Positions 8,000 to 16,356 of a DNA stretch of 64,000 nucleotides are shown here, one piece after another. The stretch lies in NCBI GenBank assembly GCA_038323375.1, contig JBBQGV010000026.1, positions 1 through 64,000 of the forward strand, read 5' to 3'. Position 1 is the stretch's first letter. Every line of letters begins with the position of its first letter. Origin of the DNA: JABWAJ01 sp038323375 (GTDB lineage: Bacteria > Bacteroidota > Bacteroidia > Chitinophagales > Saprospiraceae). The position numbers and the translations under genes are program-made. Under the pieces are notes generated by a model that was given only the letters and a program-made list of their open reading frames with translations, ran no database searches and was not told the origin of the DNA.

Positions 8000-9973
8000 T
8001 TAGTTTTCGCCGTCCGGGTGACAGGCATAACAAGCCTGGCTATTGTATTGATACCCCGAAACATCTTCATGAATATTGGCAAGTTCGCCCGGGTTGTCGT
8101 GTTCGTGGCATTGTATACAACTGAATAAAGTAAAATTACCAGGGGGCGTATGGCATTCGATGCATTGATCCCATTCGCCATCGTGTTTGCCACTGTAAAT
8201 CGGGAAATATTGGTCGTCATGATCAAAAGTTGCAGGTTGCCAGGCATTTACGCTGTGACAGGCGATGCAATCCGTCGGGAATCCTGCCGCAATGTGGTTG
8301 GGGTTGTTGGCCGAGTTGTACTCCGCTAAGTGGCAACCTACGCAGGTGTTGGGTGTATTGGTGTAATTGCCGTTGTGGCAAGCCGCGCAATCGTTGGCAA
8401 TGGCTGCATGCGCACCGTTCAGCACCCAATAGTTGTTGTGAATCGGGAAAGTTGCCGGATCCCAATCGGGGTTGGTCGTATGGCACATCGCACAATCCGT
8501 TGGAATGCCAAGGACGACGTGGTTGGGATTGGTACTGCTGTTAAAATCGGGCAGGTGACAGCCGATACAGGTATTTGGGGTATTGACGTAGTCGCCCTGA
8601 TGGCAGGCGTTGCAGTCGTTGGCAATCGGGATATGTGCGCCAGTGAACGGATAAAACGCATTGTGGTTGAAGGTGGACGGAACCCACGTATTTTCTGAAT
8701 GGCAGTCTGCACAGGTGATTGGGAACTGGGCGGCGGCGTGGTTGGGGTTGAGGGTCGCGTTGTAATCTGTCTGATGGCACCCTGCGCAAGTATTGGGTGT
8801 ATTATTGTAATTGCCGTTGTGGCAAGCCGCGCAGTCATTAGAAATCGAAGCGTGCGCTCCATTCAAAGCATAAAAATTGTTGTGGATTGGGAACGTCGCC
8901 GGATCCCATCCGGGCGTAGTGGTATGGCACATTTCACAATCCGTGGGCAAGCCTAAGGTAACGTGGTTTGGGTTCGTACTGGTGTTGTATTCGGTCTGAT
9001 GGCAACCTGCACAGGTATTTGGAGTATTGACAAAATCGCCGTTGTGGCAAGCGTTGCAGTCGGCAGCAATTGGGATATGCGCTCCGGTGAACGCATAGAT
9101 GGCGCTGTGGTCAAACGTGGAAGGTGCCCAGGCGCTTTCGCTGTGACAACTCTCACAATTGGTTGGAAACTGGCTGGCAGCGTGATTGGGGTCAGTCGTT
9201 GCGGTATAATCGGCCTGATGGCAACCCACACAGGTATTGGGCGTATTGGCGAAATCACCGCCAAAATGGCATTTTGCACAATCCGCAATTTCGTGCCCTT
9301 TGGTCAGGGGAAAAAAATCGTGATTGACCTGATCGGTATGCCAGCCGGGGGTATGGAGGTCGTGGCATTCTAAGCAATCGGTAGAAAAACCAGCCTGGCT
9401 ATGATTTGGATTGGTTGTGTTGTTGTAGTCATCGAGGTGGCAACTCCGGCAATCGTTCCCAATTCGGTCAAAACGCAGCGCCGATTCACTCACGTGGCAG
9501 GCATCGCAACTGACGATCGTATGCACGCCGGTTAGGGGGAAGCCATTCTCCTGGTGCAGTTCTGTGATGTTGTCCACCAGCCAGTTGTTGGGCGTATGAC
9601 AGCGGGCGCAATCGTTACCGACGGTTTGCTGGTGAATGTCTGTATGGCAGGAAATGCAATCGGGATTAGCTTCTGAAAACACCAGGGTTTGGTGGCAGCT
9701 CCGGCAATCTACGGCGGTGTGACCGCCTTGCAGTGGAAAAATGGTTTTCCCATGGTGAAACCGCAGCGTGTCCACAGGCAGCGGCAGTCCGGTCGTTTTT
9801 GAAATTTGCGGTTTTCCCGGTTCGTAGTTTTTCCAATAATCACTTGCTATTTCCCACCCGGCAGGCGTGTGGCAGGCTGCGCAGTCGTATTTCAACGTTG
9901 CACCGTGCGGGTTCTGAGAGAGAAGCGTTACTGTCAGCCCAAGAAAAAATAATATGAATAAAAGTTTTTGCAA
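8000..9973 (-). CDS. Secreted multiheme c-type cytochrome, 25 CXXCH motifs
   Basis: 657 residues with a signal peptide (about 1-20). Manual counting gives 25 CXXCH motifs, so up to 25 covalent hemes, with many extra His residues (NPNH, GAH, FPIHNN) as distal ligands. From about residue 230 the protein is built of alternating 75- and 73-residue repeats, each with three heme motifs and the recurring blocks NTPNTC.GCH, NPNH and GAH..I..DC. The layout suggests a linear heme wire. No catalytic domain is recognised, so electron transfer is the likely role, in the periplasm or at the cell surface. No T9SS sorting domain and no lipobox are visible. The N-terminus (SQNPHG..LKYDCAACH) is shared with the 13-heme paralog upstream. 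Confidence 0.92.
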   Translation of the reverse strand: MQKLLFILFFLGLTVTLLSQNPHGATLKYDCAACHTPAGWEIASDYWKNYEPGKPQISKTTGLPLPVDTLRFHHGKTIFPLQGGHTAVDCRSCHQTLVFSEANPDCISCHTDIHQQTVGNDCARCHTPNNWLVDNITELHQENGFPLTGVHTIVSCDACHVSESALRFDRIGNDCRSCHLDDYNNTTNPNHSQAGFSTDCLECHDLHTPGWHTDQVNHDFFPLTKGHEIADCAKCHFGGDFANTPNTCVGCHQADYTATTDPNHAASQFPTNCESCHSESAWAPSTFDHSAIYAFTGAHIPIAADCNACHNGDFVNTPNTCAGCHQTEYNTSTNPNHVTLGLPTDCEMCHTTTPGWDPATFPIHNNFYALNGAHASISNDCAACHNGNYNNTPNTCAGCHQTDYNATLNPNHAAAQFPITCADCHSENTWVPSTFNHNAFYPFTGAHIPIANDCNACHQGDYVNTPNTCIGCHLPDFNSSTNPNHVVLGIPTDCAMCHTTNPDWDPATFPIHNNYWVLNGAHAAIANDCAACHNGNYTNTPNTCVGCHLAEYNSANNPNHIAAGFPTDCIACHSVNAWQPATFDHDDQYFPIYSGKHDGEWDQCIECHTPPGNFTLFSCIQCHEHDNPGELANIHEDVSGYQYNSQACYACHPDGEN

Positions 9974-10143
9974 ACAATGCTGTTTTTCTTAGTGCTTGTT
10001 GGGGAAAATCCGAATAAGCGCTTCGTTGCTCAATCCGGTTTTGACAAAACTATGACATTCCTTTCACGGTGCCATTGACTTCTTCCCACCAGCATAGCTT
10101 AATATGCTGAACGGGAAAAATAAGTAGCTGAACGGGTGTGTTA
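9974..10143. other. Gap between the 25-heme and 13-heme genes
   Basis: 170 bases. It holds a partial copy of the 7820-7997 repeat arm (from 9994) and a small stem, AGCATA (about 10092) with TATGCT. No promoter could be assigned with confidence. Confidence 0.4.
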
Positions 10144-11223
10144 TTACTCCCCTCTTGGGTGGCAGGAATAACAAGCCGAACTCGTATAACTATACCCCGA
10201 AACCTCATCGTGTTTATTGGCAAGATCACCGGGGTTATCGTGTTCATGGCATTCTATACAACTAAAAAGCGCGAAATTTCCGGGAGTGGTATGACAATCC
10301 GTGCATTCATTCCATTCTCCATCGTGTTTGCCGCTGAAAATGGGGAAATACAACTGGTCGTGTTGGGAAAAGTCGGTGGCATTCCAGCCAGGATCGGTCG
10401 AGTGGCAGACCTTGCAGTCGGTCGGAAAATTGCCCGCTTCGTGGTCAGGGCTGGTGGTGGCCTGAAAATCTGACTGGTGGCAGGCAAAACAATCGGTGGG
10501 CGTATTCATAAAATTTTCACCAACATGGCATTGGGCACAGTCGTTGATTTGATGCCCCCCGGTCAACGGAAAAAACAAGTGGTTGGCGCCGCCTCCCGAC
10601 CAAAGCCAGCCCGATCCGGCAACGTCGTGGCAATCCTCACAATTGGTGGAATAGCCCGCCGCTGTGTGGTTGGGCATGGTAGTCGCCGTGTATTCTTCAA
10701 AGTGGCAATTGATGCAATCGTTCCCGATGCGGTCAAACCGTATGTCCGTTTCCGAAAGGTGGCATTGCCTGCAATCCACTACCGCATGCACGCCGAGCAG
10801 CGGGAAGCCGTTTTCCTGGTGCAGCGCGGTGATGTTGTCCACCAGCCAATGTTGCGTGGTATGGCATCGGGCGCAGTCGTCACCCACGGTCATTTGGTGT
10901 AAATCGGTATGGCAGGATATACAGGTTGTTTGCGCTTCCTCAAATACGAGCGTTTCGTGGCAGCTCCGGCAGTCCACGCCCTTGTGTCGCCCGGTTAAAG
11001 CAAAATCCGTCTGCTCGTGGCTGAAGCGCTTGGTTTTAACCGGAACACCTACCCGATCCTCCGGAATGACTAAGGTTTCCCGTTCCCATTCATCCGCCAT
11101 GATTTCCCATCCGGCAGGAGAATGGCAGGCCGCGCAGTCGTATTTTAAGGCTGTGCCGTGCGGATTTTGCGAAAACAGGTTCGCGCAAAAGCCGAGGAGG
11201 AGTATGGATGTTAAATGGCGCAT
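10144..11223 (-). CDS. Secreted multiheme c-type cytochrome, 13 CXXCH motifs
   Basis: 359 residues from the ATG at 11223 (MRHLTSILLLGF), which gives a clean signal peptide ending in NLFSQ. A longer reading frame to 11346 exists only because it runs through the tandem GC-rich repeat and is rejected. Thirteen CXXCH motifs are present. The N-terminal (QNPHG.ALKYDCAACHSPAG) and C-terminal (GKHDGEW..C..CHT.PGNF) regions closely match the 25-heme protein, so the two are paralogs that differ by loss or gain of the internal three-heme repeats. A periplasmic or surface electron-transfer role is inferred. Confidence 0.9.
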   Translation of the reverse strand: MRHLTSILLLGFCANLFSQNPHGTALKYDCAACHSPAGWEIMADEWERETLVIPEDRVGVPVKTKRFSHEQTDFALTGRHKGVDCRSCHETLVFEEAQTTCISCHTDLHQMTVGDDCARCHTTQHWLVDNITALHQENGFPLLGVHAVVDCRQCHLSETDIRFDRIGNDCINCHFEEYTATTMPNHTAAGYSTNCEDCHDVAGSGWLWSGGGANHLFFPLTGGHQINDCAQCHVGENFMNTPTDCFACHQSDFQATTSPDHEAGNFPTDCKVCHSTDPGWNATDFSQHDQLYFPIFSGKHDGEWNECTDCHTTPGNFALFSCIECHEHDNPGDLANKHDEVSGYSYTSSACYSCHPRGE

Positions 11224-11233
11224 GGTTGATTGT

Positions 11234-11402
11234 GTAGGGGCGACCCTCGCGGTCGCCCTGTGTTTCATTGCGACCCTCGCAGTCGCCTTATGTTTCATTG
11301 CGACCCTCGCGGTCGCCCTGATGCCAAAAACCGTTCTGTTGGGCATTCAGACGCCCTCCGGGGGCGGCTGGATGCCAGGGCGACCGCGAGGGTCGCCCCT
11401 AC
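11234..11402. repeat. GC-rich REP/MITE-like element with 30-bp tandem units
   Basis: The ends are inverted copies of GTAGGGGCGACCC...GGTCGCCC (11234-11258) and GGGCGACC...GGGTCGCCCCTAC (11378-11402). Inside the left part a 30-bp unit starting GCGACCCTCGCGGTCGCC is tandemly repeated at 11240, 11270 and 11300 (third copy partial). The middle holds GCCCTCCGGGGGCGGC. The element separates the 13- and 23-heme genes and supplies the stop codon (TAG, 11399-11401) of the 23-heme gene. This repeat type is known from many bacterial genomes. Confidence 0.85.
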
Positions 11403-13219
11403 TGGTGACAAACGATGCATTCAAAACTGTCGAATCGGTATTGTACGACCATGTTTCCATTGACTTCTTTCGTAAGGTGGCATTTTTCACAAGCCACTGT
11501 AGCGTGTTTTCCATCCAATTTGAACCGCGTTTTACTGTGGTCAAAATTGTTCATGATCCAGTCGTCGAAGCTGTGGCACCGCGCACAATCAGTCACGCCG
11601 CTTTTCTCAAACTGTCCGCTATGTTGATCCTGGTGGCAGGTATGACAGGTAGCGGGGAGCCCTGCAAATTTTCCATGTTGATGTTCGGTATCCGGAATGT
11701 GACAAGCCCGGCAATCTTGCCTGACGTGGGCACCTTGCAGCTTGAATCGGGTTTTAGCGTGGTCGAATCGGTTTTCACTGACCCAGCTTTCCGTGGAGTG
11801 GCAGTTTTCGCAAGTTTGGCTGGGGTACCATTTAACGTCAATTTCCCCCACGTGTACGTCTTTGTGGCAATCCACGCAGCGCTCGCCAATTTTCCGGAAC
11901 TTCCATTGCTTTTCTTTCCAATGGCAGGCATTACAAGGCGTTGCAATATGCGCCCCGGTGAGCGCAAATGTGGTTTGGGCGTGTTTTTCAAGGGTAAATG
12001 TACTCCCCGCAAACCCATCCACCGTATGGCACTCCGCACAGTCCGGTGTTTTTACAGCGGTTTTAAACTGCCCCTCGTGGTAGTCTTTGTGGCAGGACGC
12101 ACAGGTGTTGTGAGGTAACGGGTCTGTGAAATGCTCTGAAATGTGGCATTTCCGGCAATCCACCGCTACGTGCTTGCCTTTCAGTGCAAACTTTGTCAGG
12201 TTATGGTCGAAACCCTCCATGCGTCCGACTTTCCGGAAGGAGGTTTCGTTGTGACAATCCACGCAATTGCTTCCAAATTTGCCTTCGTGTACATCCTTAT
12301 GGCAGGTGGCGCAAGCATTTGTTTTTACACCAAGTCTGTCCTGGAAAATGGTCAGCGGCGTCGCTTCCAGTTTGTGGCATCCTGCGCAGCCGGTTTGCTT
12401 GTGTTGCCCTTTCAGCGGGAATTTGGTCTTGCTGTGGTTGAATTTACTCAACCCGGCCAGCGAGGTAAAGGATTGTTCAGAATGGCACTCTTTGCAATTG
12501 GTTCCGAGGTGGTTGTTGTGGGCGTCTTTGTGGCAACTATTGCAGTTGGTGAATGGTACGTTTGCAAATCGTTGAAACGCCACCCCGTTTTTCGTTTCTT
12601 TCAGGTGGCATTCGATGCACGCCACTGTTTTGTGTTTTCCAACTAAGGCAAAATCGGCCTTATCGTGGTTGAACTTGCCCGCCGGTGCAAATGCATCCAC
12701 TGAATGGCATTTGGCACAATCGTTTGGCAGCGTTTTCTGGTGGTAATCGGTATGGCATGAAAGGCAGGGCTGTTCAAGGCCCAAATACGTGTCTTTTTTC
12801 TTCTTTAAATTCACATCGCCCACATAATCGGGCTTGTGGCACTCCCGGCAGTCTATTTTTTTGTGTGCGCCCGTCAGTTCGTATCCCGCCAGAGAATGGT
12901 TGAAATTTTTCTCATCAAACCGCACCAGATCAAATTTCCGCCCGTGGTGGTCGCTGTGGCAACTTGCGCATTCTTTGCCTTTAACCTCCTTGGAAACGTG
13001 GTAACCTCTGCCCTTGCCTATTTTGGTTTTGATTTCTTTATGGCAAGCTAAGCACTTGTCGTTGGAAACTTTATCCCCCAAGACATGGCACTGCGTGCAA
13101 TTGGATACGCCTTCCAACTTAGCGTGGGCATTCGACAAGTCGCCAGGCGATAACTGTGCCAAAGCCCTCCCGGAAAGAAGGGTAAGAAAAAGAAGGATAT
13201 GGAAAATGTGCTTTTTCAT
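11399..13219 (-). CDS. Secreted multiheme c-type cytochrome, 23 CXXCH motifs
   Basis: 606 residues with a signal peptide (about 1-22, GRALAQ). Manual counting gives 23 CXXCH motifs. Between them the pattern FNH..T.F.L.G.H....C..CH recurs, as in cytochrome c3/c7-like repeat proteins, each repeat supplying axial His from NH and GxH. It is more Lys-rich than the two downstream cytochromes and is probably a distinct family acting between the inner membrane and the others. Its start overlaps the flavoprotein stop by 4 bases, a sign of translational coupling. The protein ends one residue after its last CXXCH (CIVCHQ), with the stop inside the repeat at 11234-11402, so a few native C-terminal residues may have been replaced. 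Confidence 0.92.
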   Translation of the reverse strand: MKKHIFHILLFLTLLSGRALAQLSPGDLSNAHAKLEGVSNCTQCHVLGDKVSNDKCLACHKEIKTKIGKGRGYHVSKEVKGKECASCHSDHHGRKFDLVRFDEKNFNHSLAGYELTGAHKKIDCRECHKPDYVGDVNLKKKKDTYLGLEQPCLSCHTDYHQKTLPNDCAKCHSVDAFAPAGKFNHDKADFALVGKHKTVACIECHLKETKNGVAFQRFANVPFTNCNSCHKDAHNNHLGTNCKECHSEQSFTSLAGLSKFNHSKTKFPLKGQHKQTGCAGCHKLEATPLTIFQDRLGVKTNACATCHKDVHEGKFGSNCVDCHNETSFRKVGRMEGFDHNLTKFALKGKHVAVDCRKCHISEHFTDPLPHNTCASCHKDYHEGQFKTAVKTPDCAECHTVDGFAGSTFTLEKHAQTTFALTGAHIATPCNACHWKEKQWKFRKIGERCVDCHKDVHVGEIDVKWYPSQTCENCHSTESWVSENRFDHAKTRFKLQGAHVRQDCRACHIPDTEHQHGKFAGLPATCHTCHQDQHSGQFEKSGVTDCARCHSFDDWIMNNFDHSKTRFKLDGKHATVACEKCHLTKEVNGNMVVQYRFDSFECIVCHQ

Positions 13220-14565
13220 TTGTGCTTCTTTACTGTATACCCAAACCGCTTCGAAATTTGTACGCCCGCTTTTTGCAAAAACTGGGTGGGCAACTCGCCC
13301 CCGGCAAAAATATATACCATATCGTTTTCTACCACAACAGGCTCTTGTTCAGCTTCGTAAGTCAACATGGCTTTTTCGGCTTCAATTTTCACCAAGTTGG
13401 TTTTTAGTTTAACTTCAACAGTCCCACGATTGACAGCGGTTTCCAGGTTTTGCCGGTTTTGAGGTTTGAGCCTGCTGAAGGCTTCACTCCGGTAGCTGAT
13501 GATGACCTTGTTTTGATCTGCCAGGGAAAGTGCTGCCTCAACGGCAGAATCGCCGCCGCCAACAACGATCACCCGCTTGTTAATGATGTTTTCCGGTTCG
13601 AGTAGCCGGTAAGCTACTTTTTCGAGCGATTCGCCAGGGATGCCTAATTTTCGCGGGCTGCCCCGCCGGCCAATGGCTAAAAGTACATTTTTAGCCTGGA
13701 GCGTCTCGCCTTTGAGGGTGATCACATTAAAATGGTCGCCATCTATCTGAATCCCTTCAATTTTTGTGTTTTCCCGGATTTTGATGTCGTTTTTTGCCAG
13801 CACCAATTGCCACAAGCTGAGTAATTCCGTTTTGCTGGTGTTGTAGAGTTTTACTTTACCATAAAGCGGTAAATCCATTGGTGCCGTCATCACGATTTTG
13901 GATCGTGGGAAGTTAAAAACCGTGCCACCGAGCGAATCTTGCTCAACGGTCAAAAAATTCAGGTTGTGTTTTTTTGCAGTCAGCGAAGCCGAGATACCCG
14001 CCGGACCAGCACCAATGATGATTAGATCGTAGATGTCCTTGCCTCCACGTTTGAACCCGGATTTGACCATGCTTTCAACAGCGGCTTCTCCCTGCTCCAC
14101 GCTGTTTTTGATCAGACCCATGCCGCCCAACTCCCCGGCAATATAAATGCCCCGAACGTTCGTCTCAAAATCCTGATTGACGTGCGGCAGGTCTACCCCC
14201 CTTTTTTCTGTCCCAATTACTAAGGTAATCGCTTCTACGGGGCAGGCATGAAAACAAGCGCCATGGCCAATGCACTGCGAGGCGTTCACTAAGGTTGCTC
14301 TGCCGTTCACAATGCCAATGATGTCCTTTTCAGGGCAGGCCTCAATGCAGGCCCCGCTTTTGATGCAGGTGCCCAAATCTATCACAGGATGTAGAGAAAC
14401 CGGCTCGAAAGTACCATCTTGTATGGCCTTTTCAATTTTAGCTTCTACAACTTCGGAGGCTTTTTTCTGTCGCTTTAAGTAAAAATAAACGACGACAAAA
14501 CAGAAAATCCCGACAATTCCATAGATAATCACTTGTTCGATTAACATAGCTAAAATATAGGACAA
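13216..14565 (-). CDS. Membrane-anchored Fe-S/FAD NAD(P)-dependent oxidoreductase
   Basis: 449 residues. An N-terminal membrane helix (about 10-30) is followed by a ferredoxin-like domain (about 60-115), then a thioredoxin-reductase-like flavoprotein with an FAD-binding GAGPAG (185-190) and a second dinucleotide motif VVGGGDSAVEAAL. The two cluster motifs read C67-x5-C73-x3-C77-P and C98-x5-C104-x3-C108-P, each lacking the second Cys of a classic 4Fe-4S motif (Ser70 and His101 occupy those places). It lies 23 bases after the b-cytochrome gene and overlaps the 23-heme gene. It likely passes electrons between NAD(P)H or ferredoxin and the cytochromes; the direction is unknown. A start at 14547 is possible. 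Confidence 0.85.
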   Translation of the reverse strand: MSYILAMLIEQVIIYGIVGIFCFVVVYFYLKRQKKASEVVEAKIEKAIQDGTFEPVSLHPVIDLGTCIKSGACIEACPEKDIIGIVNGRATLVNASQCIGHGACFHACPVEAITLVIGTEKRGVDLPHVNQDFETNVRGIYIAGELGGMGLIKNSVEQGEAAVESMVKSGFKRGGKDIYDLIIIGAGPAGISASLTAKKHNLNFLTVEQDSLGGTVFNFPRSKIVMTAPMDLPLYGKVKLYNTSKTELLSLWQLVLAKNDIKIRENTKIEGIQIDGDHFNVITLKGETLQAKNVLLAIGRRGSPRKLGIPGESLEKVAYRLLEPENIINKRVIVVGGGDSAVEAALSLADQNKVIISYRSEAFSRLKPQNRQNLETAVNRGTVEVKLKTNLVKIEAEKAMLTYEAEQEPVVVENDMVYIFAGGELPTQFLQKAGVQISKRFGYTVKKHK

Positions 14566-14588
14566 CGTGAAACGACAAATTGACTATT

Positions 14589-15464
14589 TTAAAAAATCCA
14601 CTTATAACCAAATGCCAAAGTAATTGCCACGTGGATAATCATAATAATCAACATAATCAGGGCAAACGGCAAATGCGCCACGTGCCAGTATTTGAACAAC
14701 TCCTGCATAGTCACCAACCGCTCGATCCGGTTGTTCAATGAGATTTCGTTGCTGACCATTTTTGCTACTTTCCGGGTGTCGGGATTCGACAATCCGTTTT
14801 CACGAAGGGTGCTTCTAATCAGGCGGAGGGTCTTTTTGTCTTCAAAATATTTGCCAACGATCCGCGAGAAAAAATCCCCTTTCATCCGCTGACTGTTGAT
14901 GCTCACCGCATCCAAAACGGTTTGGTAACTCCCGGCGTCTAAGTGATAAGAACCTTTCAGTATCTCCCCGAAGTCTCCTTTCATTTCCCGAACTTCGTTC
15001 AGACTCAATTCCCGGCCTTCAATCGTTCGGGGGATTTGTATGTAAATAAACCTGCCAATGATGCCACTGACGACCACCGCAATCATGCTCCAAAAACTGA
15101 CGGACACGATCCCGCCGAACTTGAATGCGGTGTGGAACAGGATCATGACCGGCCCCAGGCTGCACAGGAAAATGTGGAACTCCAGCCAGTATTTCAACCG
15201 CCCAAGCGGGGCAAGTACTCGGAATCTTTTTTTGGCTTGGTAGCCAAATACGCCAATGATGATCAATAAGGTACCCACAATGCCCAAGCCGTGCCCAAAA
15301 ACGCCGCTCGGTTTAAACCAGTTGTGGTCGGGATGGTAAAATCGTTCTTCGATGGAGGTGCTGTAATAAGAAAGCCCTTTGTAAGACAAAAACAAAAAAG
15401 TCAGGATTACAATGCTTGACAGTGTAATGATGTATATCTGATGTGCGAGTTTAGACATATTCAA
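14589..15464 (-). CDS. Membrane b-type cytochrome, ferric-reductase/NarI-like layout
   Basis: 291 residues with five predicted membrane helices (about 10-28, 57-75, 93-113, 120-142, 262-286). His97 and His111 in one helix and His264 and His278 in another are both spaced H-x13-H, the pattern expected for two stacked b hemes bound between two helices. A soluble, charged loop (about 145-255) separates the helices. No named family was recognised. It is probably the first gene of the - strand heme operon and would link the quinone pool or the flavoprotein to the periplasmic cytochromes. A start at 15458 (MSKLAH) is an alternative. Confidence 0.75.
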   Translation of the reverse strand: MNMSKLAHQIYIITLSSIVILTFLFLSYKGLSYYSTSIEERFYHPDHNWFKPSGVFGHGLGIVGTLLIIIGVFGYQAKKRFRVLAPLGRLKYWLEFHIFLCSLGPVMILFHTAFKFGGIVSVSFWSMIAVVVSGIIGRFIYIQIPRTIEGRELSLNEVREMKGDFGEILKGSYHLDAGSYQTVLDAVSINSQRMKGDFFSRIVGKYFEDKKTLRLIRSTLRENGLSNPDTRKVAKMVSNEISLNNRIERLVTMQELFKYWHVAHLPFALIMLIIMIIHVAITLAFGYKWIF

Positions 15465-15720
15465 GATAGTATAGACAATTGCCGATCCACAATTTACTCA
15501 ATTAACCGGTTGATTGGTTAAAAAAAGCGCCATTCATTTACTGAACAAGAAAAAAAACTACCTGAATGGGAATTTCGGATGTTTTTATCTTCTATTTCAA
15601 ATGATGGAGCAAAATTCTGCCTCTGCTTTCTGCTCAGATTCGGGGAAAAACAAAAAAAGGTTGCCTGTGGGAGGAGGTTTTTTTGACAGCCCGGTTTAAA
15701 CAAAAGCGGTATAGTCAAAA
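15465..15720. other. Upstream region of the heme operon, no gene seen
   Basis: AT-rich with an AACCGGTT palindrome near 15504. The short ORFs here have no credible protein features. No promoter with good spacing could be picked for the gene starting at 15464. Confidence 0.4.
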
Positions 15721-15906
15721 TCAGGGTCTAATAAACCCGCCACAAGAATGAAAAGCCCATACGGGTGGGTTATTCTGGCAGGGTATCCCTCTTTTTTCCA
15801 TTTGCCTGCACATCCATTCGTAGAAAAATTGCCAGAAGCCTTTGTATACATAGACCCAATCGCCCGTAAGGAGCCCCTGGGTTTTTAAGTACTTCTGTTG
15901 CGGCAT
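15721..15906 (-). pseudogene. DUF3841-like gene fragment
   Basis: From the ATG at 15906 the frame reads about 61 residues with TQGLLTGDW..VY, then EWMCRQMEKRGI and PPVWAFHS. This resembles the N-terminus of DUF3841 proteins (L.G...F..AYEWM..QM.KR....P.WAW). The rest of that domain is missing: the frame stops a few residues after the HS. The reading frame extends upstream to 16029, but that part has no resemblance. A remnant is more likely than a functional short protein. Confidence 0.45.
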
Positions 15907-16289
15907 TGCTTTGGAAGGTGTATAATAATGCTGGTTGAGTGTTTTAGGAGCTACAAGAGGCGGTCTTTTCAATGGCAAGGTATTAGTTTGCAAGCGGTAT
16001 TCAAAGGTTTTCCGATAATCTGCTCGCATTACGGAACCCTACTTGCCCGCACGCCCCCTTGCCTTTTGAGTTCCGGCGTAAAGCTCCGCCTTCCACTCTT
16101 TTCGGTCTGCCAGCTAACAGGCAAAAGCAGATGCCAAACCTAAAACTATTCGCAAGAAATTCGATGCGGAGGCCATTCGCTGCAATCGCAATAGGCGCAG
16201 CCTTCTGTGTCCACTATGGATCCTTCAGCGGTTTCTGGCTATGGTACAATCCAAAGCGGATGCACAAGATGAAGGAAAAAAAATGGAAA
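15907..16289. other. Degenerate region without a recognised gene
   Basis: Short overlapping ORFs exist on both strands but none shows a domain, signal or plausible start. With the DUF3841 fragment to the left and a REP copy to the right it looks like decayed accessory DNA. Confidence 0.4.
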
Positions 16290-16336
16290 ACGGGCAACGC
16301 CGTTTGAAATGCCAGGCACGAGACGGAGCGGCACTA
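16290..16336 (-). repeat. Divergent REP copy related to the RAYT flanks
   Basis: CGGGCAACGCC...GAAATGCCAGGCACGAG.CGGAGC here parallels CGGGCAAAGCC...GAAATAGTACACGCGAGGCGGAGC at 18628-18665, and the CCAGGCACGAG part matches the complement of 18695-18717. It indicates an older copy of the same mobile repeat. Confidence 0.6.
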
Positions 16337-16356
16337 AAAAAGTTGAAAACCAGATC

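Noticed and set aside
8223..9373. Long antisense and alternate-frame ORFs over the multiheme genes
   Set aside because: They mirror the repeated CXXCH coding sequence (Cys, Gly, Val-rich patterns) and have no domain or signal of their own.
11224..11346. N-terminal extension of the 13-heme protein with repeated ATARVAMKHK
   Set aside because: It is the translation of the 30-bp tandem repeat; the ATG at 11223 gives a clean signal peptide.
10664..12118. 484-codon + strand ORF across the 13- and 23-heme genes
   Set aside because: It runs antisense to two clear cytochromes and through a REP element, and shows no protein family feature.
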